A stretch of 64,000 bases of DNA from contig JAHBVI010000011.1 in the NCBI GenBank assembly GCA_019637635.1, positions 26,164-90,163 of the forward strand. Reading direction: 5' to 3'. Origin of the DNA: Anaerolineae bacterium. GTDB lineage: Bacteria; Chloroflexota; Anaerolineae; Promineifilales; Promineifilaceae. Positions 51,471 to 60,167 of the stretch are shown one piece after another (position 1 is the stretch's first letter; every line of letters begins with the position of its first letter). Position numbers and translations under genes: made by a program. The notes under the pieces were generated by a model. That model did no database searches. It was not told the origin of the DNA and saw only the letters and a program-made list of their open reading frames with translations.

Positions 51471-53102
51471 ATGAGCAATAGAGCGGTTTTGTACGCCAGA
51501 GTAAGCAGTGATGATAGTAGCAAAGACGGCCGTAACCTGACCGGGCAACTTGAGATGTGCCGGGACTATGCCCAGGGGCAAGGCTGGCAAGTGGTAGCGG
51601 AATTATCAGAGGATGAAAGAGGGGTGAGCGGGGCGCGGTGGGATGCACCAGAATTAAACCGGGCTTTGGAGATGGCCCAGGGCGGCGAGTTTGATACCCT
51701 GGTGGTGAGGGAAATGGACAGATTCGCCCGTAAGCTGGCAAAGCAGCTTGTCATAGAAGAACAGTTTAAGCGGGCGGGGGTGGGGGTGGTCTACGTTTTG
51801 GAAGAATACGCCGATTCACCAGAGGGGCGGCTAAGTAAGCATATCCGGGCCACCATTGCGGAGTATGAAAGGGAGAAGATTAAAGAGCGAACAGTGAGGG
51901 CACGGCGGCGCGTGGTGTCTCAGGGTAACATCATGCTTCACGGGGGGAAAGCGCCTTATGGCTATCGCCTGGTGAAGGAAAACGGCCGTTCAACCCTGGT
52001 GATATGTGAAGATGAGGCGCGGATTGTACGCCTGATTTTTGAATGGTACACGGTTGAGGGGTTGACCATCTACGCCATTATCCGACGATTAAGCGATATG
52101 AAGATACCTTCACCGGCGGATAGGGGAAACTTTCCCCATGCCCACAAAAAGCGGGGGATAGGGGAGTGGTCACGGGGTGGGGTTGCCAACATTCTGAACA
52201 AAGAGACTTACGCGGGCACGTGGCATTATGGGAAGCAAAATTCAAACACGGGGGAGCGCAACCCAAAAGAGCATCACATAGCCGTAACCGTACCGGCAAT
52301 CATAAGCCGGGAAACCTGGGACATTGCCCAGGCGCGTAAGGTTCAAAATAAAGCGAACGCAAAACGCAATACACAGTATGAATATATGGTCAGGGGGATG
52401 TTACGTTGTGGTCAATGCGGGGCGACTGTAGGTATACGTGCATCACCCTTAAAATCTGGTGTCCTTCTCTATTATCGGTGTGAAGCATCCTTTGGAACAA
52501 AACGATATTGCCACAAGTGCAGTATGCGCGATTTTCGGGCGGACAGGGTAGACGCGGTGGTGTGGCAATGGCTACGGGATTTACTCAAAGACCCGGAAAC
52601 GATACGGGCAAAAGCAGAAGCGTACCGGGCGCAACGGGCAGAAGCGACACGGCCGTTACGGGATAGTTTAGCCGTGATTGACCATCTTTTGGCAGAAAGG
52701 CAGCAAGAGTTAAAGCGAGCGGTTGACGCCTACCTGAAAGGCGGCCTGTTGGGTAAGGTGCTGCAAGAGCAGGCCAAACAGCTTGAGGCGGCAATCAACA
52801 GCCTGGAAAGTGACCGGGCGGAACTGGTGCAGCAGATAGAAGCGGATACCCTGACAGATGAGCAGATATACACCCTGGAACATCTTGCCGGCCTGATAGG
52901 GGAGGGGTTGGGGCTGGCGGATGCAAATTTTACCGAACGGCGGTATATTGTGGAAACGTTACGGTTCAAGGGCAAGCTGCTTTTGATTGACGGGCAAAAG
53001 TACATAGATGCAAGCTGCTACTTAGGAGAAGATGTATTAAATGTGTCAACGGTTACAAAAAATTATGGCCCACGCGGGTATTGCCTCGCGGCGGGAATGT
53101 GA
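51471..53102 (+). CDS. Large serine recombinase
   Basis: The 543-residue protein has the resolvase fold with catalytic Ser12 in YARVSSDD, VVREMDRFAR carrying conserved Arg, and DSPEGRLSKHIRATIAEYER. A recombinase domain follows (about 160-300, GGKAPYGYRLV, GIGEWSRGGVANILNKETYAG). Next is a zinc ribbon (LRCGQCGATVG, CHKCSMRDF), then a coiled-coil stretch. It should integrate and excise the element at short attachment cores. The last 20 residues are read from DNA that also encodes the start of the rluB-type gene, which marks the probable insertion point. AGGA precedes the ATG. Confidence 0.93.
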   Translation: MSNRAVLYARVSSDDSSKDGRNLTGQLEMCRDYAQGQGWQVVAELSEDERGVSGARWDAPELNRALEMAQGGEFDTLVVREMDRFARKLAKQLVIEEQFKRAGVGVVYVLEEYADSPEGRLSKHIRATIAEYEREKIKERTVRARRRVVSQGNIMLHGGKAPYGYRLVKENGRSTLVICEDEARIVRLIFEWYTVEGLTIYAIIRRLSDMKIPSPADRGNFPHAHKKRGIGEWSRGGVANILNKETYAGTWHYGKQNSNTGERNPKEHHIAVTVPAIISRETWDIAQARKVQNKANAKRNTQYEYMVRGMLRCGQCGATVGIRASPLKSGVLLYYRCEASFGTKRYCHKCSMRDFRADRVDAVVWQWLRDLLKDPETIRAKAEAYRAQRAEATRPLRDSLAVIDHLLAERQQELKRAVDAYLKGGLLGKVLQEQAKQLEAAINSLESDRAELVQQIEADTLTDEQIYTLEHLAGLIGEGLGLADANFTERRYIVETLRFKGKLLLIDGQKYIDASCYLGEDVLNVSTVTKNYGPRGYCLAAGM

Positions 53103-53799
53103 GAAGTTGATTGAAGAGGGGCGGGTGAAGGTCAACGGCCGTGCCGCCCAACTGGGCATGAAGGTAGACCCGGCCACAGATCGCATCGAGGTCAACGGCC
53201 GTGTCATTGACGCCAAACAGGTGGATTTTATCTACATCGCCCTGAACAAACCCAAAGGCATCCTCTCTTCGCTGGATGATGAACTGGAAGAGGGACGCAA
53301 AACGGTGCGTGACCTCATCCCCCTGCCCGGCCATCTCTACCCGGTGGGGCGGCTGGATAAACAGAGCGAAGGGCTGATGTTGATGACCAACGATGGCGAC
53401 ATGGCCCACAAGCTCACCCATCCTCGTTACGGCCACAAAAAGACCTACCGCGCGACCGTCGAAGGGCGTATCCCCGCCGAGGTGTTAGACACATGGCGAA
53501 AAGGCATTTACCTGGATGACCGCAAAACCGCACCGGTGGAAATCAAAGTCTTGCGCCAGGAAGTCACGTTTACCCTGCTTGAACTGGTGATGCGCGAAGG
53601 GCGTAAGCGGCAAATTCGGCGTATTGCCAATATGCTCGGCTACCCGGTGCGCCATCTGGTGCGCATCAAAATCGGCCCTATTGACCTGGGGGCTATGAAA
53701 TCCGGTGAATGGCGGCACCTACGGTCGCAGGAAATCCATGCGCTGCAACGGGAAATTGCCAGTCATCAGCCGAAGAAGAGCGTAAAGCGTAAAACGTGA
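53041..53799 (+). CDS. RluB/RsuA-family 23S rRNA pseudouridine synthase
   Basis: The 252-residue enzyme has an N-terminal S4 RNA-binding domain (RLQKIMAHAGIASRRECEKL, EGRVKVNG) and the catalytic GRLDKQSEGLMLMTND with Asp near 106. Later parts include KTYRATVEG and REGRKRQIRRI. It converts a uridine of rRNA to pseudouridine. The start lies inside the 3' end of the recombinase gene in another frame. AGGAGA about ten bases upstream belongs to element DNA, so the insertion seems to have replaced the original leader while keeping the protein intact. Confidence 0.9.
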   Translation: MCQRLQKIMAHAGIASRRECEKLIEEGRVKVNGRAAQLGMKVDPATDRIEVNGRVIDAKQVDFIYIALNKPKGILSSLDDELEEGRKTVRDLIPLPGHLYPVGRLDKQSEGLMLMTNDGDMAHKLTHPRYGHKKTYRATVEGRIPAEVLDTWRKGIYLDDRKTAPVEIKVLRQEVTFTLLELVMREGRKRQIRRIANMLGYPVRHLVRIKIGPIDLGAMKSGEWRHLRSQEIHALQREIASHQPKKSVKRKT

Positions 53800-53865
53800 C
53801 GGGTGACGGGTGACGAGTGATGCGTGACAAGTGGCCTTACGCATCACTCGTCACGCATCACGCCT
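53797..53865. repeat. Heptad repeat, units GTGACGG and TCACGCA
   Basis: GTGACGG/GTGACGA units face ATCACTCGTCACGCATCACG. It lies between the rluB-type gene and cmk. Confidence 0.8.
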
Positions 53866-53878
53866 ACAGGGAGTATTT

Positions 53879-54580
53879 GTGACCGAAATTAACGTCATTG
53901 CCATAGACGGCCCGGCGGCTTCGGGCAAGTCTACGGTCAGCCAACTGGTGGCGAAAGAGTTGGACTTTTTGTTTCTGGATACGGGCTGCATGTACCGGGC
54001 GGCGACGCTGGCGGCGTTGCAGCGGGGGGTGGATGTGATGGATGAAACGGCCGTGACCCATCTGGCGGAACAAATCCATATCGAAGTATTACCGGCGCAG
54101 GCGGAAGCCGACGGCCGTCACTATACCGTCCTCCTGGATGGGCAAGATGTGACCTGGGAGATTCGCACGCCGGCCGTAGACGCCAACGTGTCGCAGGTTT
54201 CCAGCTATCTGGGGGTGCGCCAGGAGATGGTGCGGCGGCAGCGGGAATTCGGCCAACGGGGCCAGGTGGTGATGGTGGGGCGGGACATTGGCACCGTGGT
54301 GATGCCAGACGCGCCGCTGAAACTGTATATTACGGCCACCGCCGCCGAACGCGCCCGCCGCCGCTGGCAAGACCGCCAGGATCAGGGTCACGCTGCCGAT
54401 TATGACGTGATTCTGGCCGACGTAGAACGGCGCGACCAGATTGACAGCAGCCGCGAACATTCCCCCATGCAACCGGCCGTGGATGCCCTGATCATGGACA
54501 CCACCGACCGGCCAGTAGAGGAAATTGTGGCCGAGATTATGGGCATGGTACGGCCGTTGGCCGTAATCCGTAATCCGTAA
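53879..54580 (+). CDS. cmk: Cytidylate kinase
   Basis: The 233-residue enzyme phosphorylates CMP and dCMP with ATP. The P-loop IDGPAASGKST spans residues 9-19. LDTGCMYRAATLAAL follows, then TPAVDANVSQVSSYLGVR-like contacts, GRDIGTVVMPDAPLKLYITA, and RDQIDSSREHSPMQPA with the CMP-binding Asp and Arg. The GTG start at 53879 is preferred because AGGGAG lies five bases upstream and the earlier frame is repeat DNA. The last six residues, AVIRNP, are encoded by the TAATCCG heptad repeat, exactly as in the FGGY kinase at 21.4 kb. Confidence 0.94.
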   Translation: MTEINVIAIDGPAASGKSTVSQLVAKELDFLFLDTGCMYRAATLAALQRGVDVMDETAVTHLAEQIHIEVLPAQAEADGRHYTVLLDGQDVTWEIRTPAVDANVSQVSSYLGVRQEMVRRQREFGQRGQVVMVGRDIGTVVMPDAPLKLYITATAAERARRRWQDRQDQGHAADYDVILADVERRDQIDSSREHSPMQPAVDALIMDTTDRPVEEIVAEIMGMVRPLAVIRNP

Positions 54581-54657
54581 TCCGTGAACCGTAATCCGTG
54601 AACCGTAATCCGTGACCCGTAATCGGTTTACAGGTTACAGGTCACGGATTACGATCT
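54561..54657. repeat. Heptad repeat, unit TAATCCG, overlapping the cmk stop
   Basis: TAATCCG/TGAACCG heptamers start inside the last codons of cmk and are followed by inverse GGTTTACA/GGATTACG units. Confidence 0.85.
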
Positions 54658-54661
54658 ACGC

Positions 54662-56026
54662 ATGGCATTATTCCAGGAACTAGACCTCACTACCTTCCAG
54701 GGTGGACAGATAACGGGTATTGAGCCGGGCAGTGTGGCCGCGAAAATTGGGCTGCGCGCCGGGGACGAACTGCTGGCGGTAAATGGACAGGCGGTGCAGG
54801 ACATTATTGACGTGCAATTTTACGCCGCCGATGAAGCGTTGGAGTTAACCGTTCGCCGCAATGGGGAGATTTTGCCGTTCACGGCCGTGCGCGCCTACCG
54901 CCAATCATTGGGGCTGGAATTTAACCACCCCACCTTTGACACTGACATTCGCCGCTGCAACAACCTGTGTGAATTTTGTTTTGTGCTGCAAATGGCCCCC
55001 CGCTTTCGGCGCACGCTGTACATCAAGGATGACGATTATCGTTATTCCTTCCTCTTCGGCCATTACGTCACGCTGACCAACCTGAATGAACATGACTGGT
55101 GGCGCATTCAGCACATGCGGCTGTCGCCGCTGTACGTCTCGGTGCATGTGACTGACCTGGAAAAACGCCGCCAATACCTGCGCAACAACAACGCACCGGA
55201 CATTTTGGCCCAACTGCGCCAACTGGCGGAATGGGGCATTGAGGTGCATACACAGTTGGTAATCACGCCGGGGGTGAACGACGGCCGTATCCTGACCCAA
55301 TCCATCCAAGACCTGGCGGCGCTCTACCCCACCGTGCAATCCATCAGCGTGGTGCCGGTGGGGCTGACCCGGCAGCACAAGTACGGGATGCGCCCCCACA
55401 CCAGAGAGGAAGCGGCGGCCACGCTGGCCTACGTGGAATCCCTACAAACGGAGTATCTGGCCCGGTTTGGCATCCGTTTTGTGTACCCCACCGACGAGTG
55501 GTATCTGGTGACAGGCCGGGAAGTGCCACCCCTGGCGGCCTACGACGGCTACGAACTGCACGAAAACGGCCTGGGCATGGTGCGCCACTTTTTGGATGAA
55601 TGGCATCAGGTGAAACAGGAAATTGGCAATTCTCAATTGACAATTGACAATTTTCAATTGGTCACGCTGGTCACAGGCGCCTTATTCGCCGAAACGCTGC
55701 GGCAAACGGCCGTGCCCTTTGCCCAACTCACCGGCGTTTCCGTGTCTGTGCTGCCGGTGGTGAATGAACGGTTGGGAGCCACCATCACCGTCGCCGGGCT
55801 GCTGATGGCCGAAGATGTGCTGAATCAGTTGGAGATGGCCGGTTATGGCGACCTGGTGGTGCTGCCCCGCGTGATGTTTGACCACCCCGACCGCATTTCG
55901 CTGGATGATCTGTCGCCACAAGATGCGGCTAACCGCTTGCAGCGCCCGGTCGCCCTGGCTGACACGATGGGGGATGTGTGGGATGCCCTGATTGGGGAAT
56001 CGGCGGTGATGTATTGGCCTGTGTGA
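54662..56026 (+). CDS. PDZ/radical-SAM-like DUF512 protein
   Basis: The 454-residue protein has a PDZ-like domain (about 10-80, ITGIEPGSVAAKIGLRAGDE), then RRCNNLCEFCFV near 97-108 with a C-x3-C-x2-C cluster motif. A radical-SAM-like barrel follows (YSFLFGHYVTLTNL, SVHVTDLEKRRQYL), and a C-terminal DUF512 region runs from about 220 (SVVPVGLTRQHKYGMRP). I recall this family as a putative FeS protein in cyanobacteria, Chloroflexota and clostridia; its reaction is not known to me. Residues near 321-335 (NSQLTIDNFQLV) are translated from a CAATTGA heptad repeat inserted in frame. Confidence 0.85.
   Translation: MALFQELDLTTFQGGQITGIEPGSVAAKIGLRAGDELLAVNGQAVQDIIDVQFYAADEALELTVRRNGEILPFTAVRAYRQSLGLEFNHPTFDTDIRRCNNLCEFCFVLQMAPRFRRTLYIKDDDYRYSFLFGHYVTLTNLNEHDWWRIQHMRLSPLYVSVHVTDLEKRRQYLRNNNAPDILAQLRQLAEWGIEVHTQLVITPGVNDGRILTQSIQDLAALYPTVQSISVVPVGLTRQHKYGMRPHTREEAAATLAYVESLQTEYLARFGIRFVYPTDEWYLVTGREVPPLAAYDGYELHENGLGMVRHFLDEWHQVKQEIGNSQLTIDNFQLVTLVTGALFAETLRQTAVPFAQLTGVSVSVLPVVNERLGATITVAGLLMAEDVLNQLEMAGYGDLVVLPRVMFDHPDRISLDDLSPQDAANRLQRPVALADTMGDVWDALIGESAVMYWPV
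55617..55663. repeat. In-frame heptad repeat, unit CAATTGA, inside the DUF512 gene
   Basis: Four to five CAATTGA/CAATTTT heptamers are translated without breaking the frame. They lie between the radical-SAM and terminal parts of the protein, probably in a surface loop. Confidence 0.75.
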
Positions 56027-56041
56027 ATGAATTGCATTCAT

Positions 56042-57259
56042 TCACACAGGTAGACAAACCGTAAACGTGCTGCCCGGCAGGGTGTTCGGGTCGCTTTCTA
56101 GCAGAATACGGCCGTTGTGCGCTTCAATGATCCCCTTGGCCATGGGCAGCCCCAGCCCCAAACCCCCACCACAAAACGCCGACTTACTGGTGGAATGGTT
56201 CTGCACCGAACCCAACGCATAAAAGAGATCAAAGATATAGTTTTGCTCCTCCTTGGGGATACCCAGGCCGGTATCCTGTACCGAGAGACGTATTTCCTGG
56301 TGGCTGGATTCGCCCGTGATGTAAATGTGACCGCCATCCGGGGTGAACTTGATGGCATTGCCGATGATGTTGGCTACGGCCGTGCGCAACTGCCCCTCAT
56401 CCCCCATCACCAGCGGTAAATGGCTCAGGCTGGATACATACAGGTGCATCTGGCGCGACGTACACACCCCGGTCATCTCGCCCACCACATCGGCCACCAC
56501 ATCACCCAAATGAACCGGCTGCAAATCCAGCCGCAGCAGGCCATACATAATTTGCGCCACCTGGTTGATTTCGTCGGCCACGCGGCGCATCCGGTTCAGC
56601 CCCCCTTTCATACGCTGAACCAGGTTTTGGTGCATGACAACGGCCGTCTGGTCGGCCACCCCATCCAGCAGCGATTCCAGTTCTCGCAGCGATTGATTTG
56701 TCACCATCAGCGGCGCTTGCAAATCATGGGAAGCCATCGTCAAAAAGTCACTCTTTAATTGATTCAGCTCCTTCATCCGCTGGTTGGCCGTTTCCAATTC
56801 GCGCATCTTGGTTTCTAGCTGGCGCACCAATTCCTGGGTGTGCCGTTCCAGATGCAGTTGGTGTTCCTGTGCAGACAGCTTTTGCCGCTGCCCATTCAAA
56901 AAGGATTCAATTTGCTGCGGGAATGTGTCTACGTCAATCGGCTTGGTCATAAAGCCGGTGCAGCCCGCCGCCAATGCCATCTTCCGGTTATCGGGATCAC
57001 GGTGAGCGGTCAGGGCCACGATAGGCGTATCAGAAAAATGGGGGGAACTGCGCAAACGGGTTGTCAGGGCGCGCCCATCCATCTGCGGCAGGTTAATATC
57101 CATTAAGATGAGATTGGGATGCGACTTTTGCGCCAGGACGACGCCTTCAATGCCGTCTGAGGCGGTTAATACCTCATAGCCTGAACTGCTTAACAACCGG
57201 TTGACAAGACGTTGGCTCGCCTGATCATCTTCAATATAAAGCACCCTTGCCTTTACCAC
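56042..57259 (-). CDS. Hybrid receiver-histidine kinase
   Basis: The 405-residue protein has an N-terminal receiver with phospho-acceptor D54 in ILMDINLPQMDG and the Lys in GFMTKPIDVD. A coiled linker, an H-box FLTMASHDLQAPL near 175-187, and an ATP-binding domain (NIIGNAIKFTPDGG, GLGLGLPMAKGIIEAHNG) follow. The H-box reads HDLQAP rather than the usual HELRTP, a variant seen in cytoplasmic kinases. There is no membrane span, so it senses an internal signal or another kinase. Its partner is not adjacent. Confidence 0.9.
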   Translation of the reverse strand: MVKARVLYIEDDQASQRLVNRLLSSSGYEVLTASDGIEGVVLAQKSHPNLILMDINLPQMDGRALTTRLRSSPHFSDTPIVALTAHRDPDNRKMALAAGCTGFMTKPIDVDTFPQQIESFLNGQRQKLSAQEHQLHLERHTQELVRQLETKMRELETANQRMKELNQLKSDFLTMASHDLQAPLMVTNQSLRELESLLDGVADQTAVVMHQNLVQRMKGGLNRMRRVADEINQVAQIMYGLLRLDLQPVHLGDVVADVVGEMTGVCTSRQMHLYVSSLSHLPLVMGDEGQLRTAVANIIGNAIKFTPDGGHIYITGESSHQEIRLSVQDTGLGIPKEEQNYIFDLFYALGSVQNHSTSKSAFCGGGLGLGLPMAKGIIEAHNGRILLESDPNTLPGSTFTVCLPV

Positions 57260-57636
57260 ACTACCTTCCTCTCGCCCTGTAGTGAATACTGCTTACAAGA
57301 GGCGTCGTTGTCAAACTCCATGCGCGCCTTCGTTATACCACTAATGCCATAAAATCAGCATAAAGATTTGAGGGATTGGTACAGAAGTACGGGGCGTGAT
57401 CCGTAATTCGTGATCCGTAATTCGTGGTCCGTGAGCGGTGGGCAGTGGGCGATCATGCCGCCGGATGCATGAAGATTAAAAATCTAATTCGGCAATAGAA
57501 ATGTGTCATTCCGAACGAAGTCTTCGGAGTGAGGAATCTTCCGCCTTGTCCAGCACGGAAGATTCCTCACCGAAGAAGCCTGCCCAGAGTTGGGCGAAGG
57601 ATATCGGAATGACAATGGGAATTCCATTCCCAGGGG
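57260..57636. other. Spacer with a heptad tract and a GTCATTCCGA inverted repeat
   Basis: No gene is supported. GTAATTCGTGATCC-type heptads lie at about 57396-57450. GTCATTCCGA (57505) faces TCGGAATGAC (57613). A nested perfect stem has GTGAGGAATCTTCCG at 57529-57543 and CGGAAGATTCCTCAC at 57556-57570. Confidence 0.7.
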
Positions 57637-58437
57637 CTAACCATGCCTGATGGTGGTGCCAGTGGCGGCGACTGGTTGGCGCAGGGTTTGGTAGAGTGTG
57701 CCGGGTTGCAAGCCGGAGAAGATGCGCACGGAGAGGGAGGGGAATTGCGCGGTAAGGTCTAACATGGCCTGGACTTTTGAAGCCATGCCGCCGGTAACAT
57801 CTGCGCCGCGTGAGCCGCCCAGGGCAGCTTCCACCTGGGGCAGCGTGGCCGCCGAAATGTGGGGAATAACACGGCCGTCCAGGTCATACACCCCTTCCGT
57901 TTCCCCGGCCAACAGCAACCACGACGGCCGTAAGCCCGCCGCCGCCAGCGCCATCATCACCTCTTCCGTAGACACAATCGTCCCTCCGCGTACCGCGTCA
58001 AAAGCCACGTCGCCATGGGTCACCGGCAGCAGACCGGCCCGGAGCGCCTGCTCGATGGGGTGCAGGGCGATGGTGGTGATACGGCCGTCCACACATTCCA
58101 CGGACGCCGACGGGGTAAAACTCATGGCGGGCACGCCTGCTGCCAGCAGCGCCTCCACCACCAGGCGGTTCAACCGCAGCGCCGCCGCGCTGACCTCGGC
58201 AAAACCCAACCACTGCCCGGCGGTGTGTACGCCCTGGCGGGTGCCATGCCGCGCCCCGGCCACGTGCCCAAACGAGCCACTACCATGCCCCAATACCAAC
58301 GGCAAATCGGGCTGCGCCGCCCGCGCCTGCGCAATTTCCTGCGCCAACCGCGCCAGCACGTCCACCCGCGCCGCTTCAATACCCGTTTTATCGGTGATCA
58401 GAGAACCACCCAGTTTGAGAAATAATAAATCCGCCAT
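57637..58437 (-). CDS. Isopentenyl phosphate kinase
   Basis: The 266-residue amino-acid-kinase-fold enzyme opens with LFLKLGGSLITDK, has GHGSGSFGHV with the substrate His58 typical of this family, PVTHGDVAFD and GADVTGGMASKV near 210. It phosphorylates isopentenyl phosphate to isopentenyl diphosphate, the last step of the alternative mevalonate route known in archaea and in some Chloroflexota. Glutamate 5-kinase and acetylglutamate kinase lack this His. Other route genes are not in the window. Confidence 0.88.
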   Translation of the reverse strand: MADLLFLKLGGSLITDKTGIEAARVDVLARLAQEIAQARAAQPDLPLVLGHGSGSFGHVAGARHGTRQGVHTAGQWLGFAEVSAAALRLNRLVVEALLAAGVPAMSFTPSASVECVDGRITTIALHPIEQALRAGLLPVTHGDVAFDAVRGGTIVSTEEVMMALAAAGLRPSWLLLAGETEGVYDLDGRVIPHISAATLPQVEAALGGSRGADVTGGMASKVQAMLDLTAQFPSLSVRIFSGLQPGTLYQTLRQPVAATGTTIRHG

Positions 58438-58452
58438 ATCCTCTGGTAGAAC

Positions 58453-58506
58453 AGCAGACCTGACAGGTTGGCAACCAACGGTTGCCCGAAACCTGTCAGG
58501 TCTGCT
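58453..58506. terminator. Long hairpin AGCAGACCTGACAGGTT overlapping a stop codon
   Basis: The 17-bp arms are perfectly complementary, and a nested GGCAACC/GGTTGCC stem fills the loop. The stop of the LOG-family gene is in the right arm. It belongs to the ACCTGACAGGTT type of dispersed hairpin. Confidence 0.75.
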
Positions 58507-59032
58507 GCTTCGTCATATATGCCACGGCCGTTGCCGGTGAATCGGCAAAATAGAGCAAATCCATATGCTCTGGCTTGATATACATGGGATCAAAAAAAGC
58601 ACGGATGGTTTGCGGCCACAGCGCGCCCAGCATAGCCAACGGCCGTGCCGAAATTTCCCCCACCTGCAAAAAACTCCAGGCCAGCGCCATTTCCGAAAGC
58701 GTGCCAATGCCGCCTGGCAGCACAATCATGCCGTCATTATGCGTCACCAGGTGCAGCAGCCGTTCGCGCAGCGTAGGGTAACGAATTTCTTCGTTTACCC
58801 AGGCATTTGGCCCCAACGGCCGAAACTGCTCAATTTGCGCCGAGGTAACGCCAATGACGTGCCCGCCCGCTTCCGCCGCGCCCTGAGATACGGCCGTCAT
58901 CGTGCCGCTGTACCCACCCGTAGCCACCGTAAAACCGGCTTCCGCCAACAATCGCCCCACCAGCCGCGCCTCGTCAAACGCCGGGCTGCCCGGCGGCGGC
59001 GCGGCGCTGCCAAAAACAGAAATCACCTTCAT
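58496..59032 (-). CDS. LOG-family protein (lysine decarboxylase-like nucleotide hydrolase)
   Basis: The 178-residue protein has a Rossmann-like opening ISVFGSAAPPPGSPAF, VATGGYSGTMTAVSQGA and the family signature LPGGIGTLSEMALAW. Proteins of this type cleave nucleoside monophosphates at the N-glycosidic bond, and some make cytokinins. Substrate here is unknown. The ATG at 59032 is preferred as AGGA lies eight bases upstream. Its last codons and stop come from the hairpin that follows. Confidence 0.87.
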   Translation of the reverse strand: MKVISVFGSAAPPPGSPAFDEARLVGRLLAEAGFTVATGGYSGTMTAVSQGAAEAGGHVIGVTSAQIEQFRPLGPNAWVNEEIRYPTLRERLLHLVTHNDGMIVLPGGIGTLSEMALAWSFLQVGEISARPLAMLGALWPQTIRAFFDPMYIKPEHMDLLYFADSPATAVAYMTKQQT

Positions 59033-59046
59033 GATCATTTTCCTGT

Positions 59047-59105
59047 GTGGCTGGTGATTAGTGGCCGGTAGCCTGTACCCGCCACTAACCACCAGCCACC
59101 ACTAC
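59047..59105. repeat. Heptad repeat, unit TGGCTGG/TAGTGGC
   Basis: TGGCTGG-TGATTAG-TGGCCGG-TAGCCTG heptamers face CCACTAA-CCACCAG-CCACCAC. A shorter relative lies at about 61921-61957. Confidence 0.7.
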
Positions 59106-59144
59106 CACTTGCCTCATCCGCTAAAATCCCCCAAAATCGGTATT

Positions 59145-60167
59145 ATGACACAACTTGCCTTTGAACCGGAACCTTTTCGACCAGCCAGAGGGATTGCCAA
59201 TTGTCACATGCAAACCGTCGCCGGGCATTACGGCCGTGCCCAAGACGGCATTATCTTCCACCGCTGGCGTATTGACACGCCCGACGGTGATTTTCTCGAC
59301 CTCGATTTCCCGGAAGTGGCCGGGCATCTGCCGCCAGAGGATGCCCCCCTGGTGCTGCTGCTGCACGGGCTGGAAGGCAGCGCCCGCTCCAGCTACGCCT
59401 ATGAAACCTACCGGCAGCTTGCCTGGCGTGGCATACGCAGTGTGGGTATGAATTACCGCTCGTGCAGCGGGCAAATCAACCGCAAACCATACACCTACCA
59501 TGCCGGTGAAACCCGCGACATCATCTTTGTGCTGCAACAATTGGAGGAATGGTTTCCGCAATCCGCCCTGGGCGCGGTTGGTTTTTCGCTGGGGGCTAAT
59601 ATGCTGTTGAAATACCTGGGCGAACAGGGGGAAAACATTCCGCTCACCGCAGCGGCGGCTATCTCACCGCCATTTGACCTGGGGCGCAGTATGGAGGTGG
59701 TGGAAAATGGGGTCAGCCACTTTTATAACGATTATTTCATGCGCGCTCTGCGCCGCAAAATGCAGGCGCGCGCCCCTTTGCTGGACGGGCTGGTGGATAT
59801 GGAACGGGTTTTGGCGGCGGCAACGTTCCGGGAACTGGACGAGGCGCTGACGACGCCGCTGTATGGCTTTGCCGATGTCTGGGATTATTACCGGCAGAGC
59901 AGCAGCGGCCGTTACCTGCCAGGCATTTGTGTGCCCACGCTCATCATTCGCGCCCTGGATGACCCCCTGTTCCACCCCGAGGACATCCCCTACGCTGATC
60001 TGGCGGCCAATCCTTGCCTCACGGCCGTGATCACCCCGCAGGGTGGTCACGTCGGTTTTGCCGAAGGCCGCCCCGGCCAGCTCAGTTGGTGGGCCGAACG
60101 GCAGGCGGCGCGGTTTTTGGCCGCAAACCTGATTACACCGACGCCCCCTCCCCATACTGGTGGCTGA
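59145..60167 (+). CDS. YheT-family alpha/beta hydrolase
   Basis: The 340-residue hydrolase shows the family start [14 protein letters not shown], the oxyanion segment [17 protein letters not shown], the nucleophile elbow GFSLGANML and late Asp and His ([26 protein letters not shown]). Such enzymes hydrolyse esters; the natural substrate is not known. The ATG at 59145 begins the conserved region. Its 3' end overlaps the convergent methylglyoxal synthase gene by 35 bases. Confidence 0.9.
   Translation: MTQLAFEPEPFRPARGIANCHMQTVAGHYGRAQDGIIFHRWRIDTPDGDFLDLDFPEVAGHLPPEDAPLVLLLHGLEGSARSSYAYETYRQLAWRGIRSVGMNYRSCSGQINRKPYTYHAGETRDIIFVLQQLEEWFPQSALGAVGFSLGANMLLKYLGEQGENIPLTAAAAISPPFDLGRSMEVVENGVSHFYNDYFMRALRRKMQARAPLLDGLVDMERVLAAATFRELDEALTTPLYGFADVWDYYRQSSSGRYLPGICVPTLIIRALDDPLFHPEDIPYADLAANPCLTAVITPQGGHVGFAEGRPGQLSWWAERQAARFLAANLITPTPPPHTGG

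Noticed and set aside
49400..53102. Prophage
   Set aside because: There are no capsid, portal, terminase or tail genes; only recombinase, small regulators and a membrane protein are visible.
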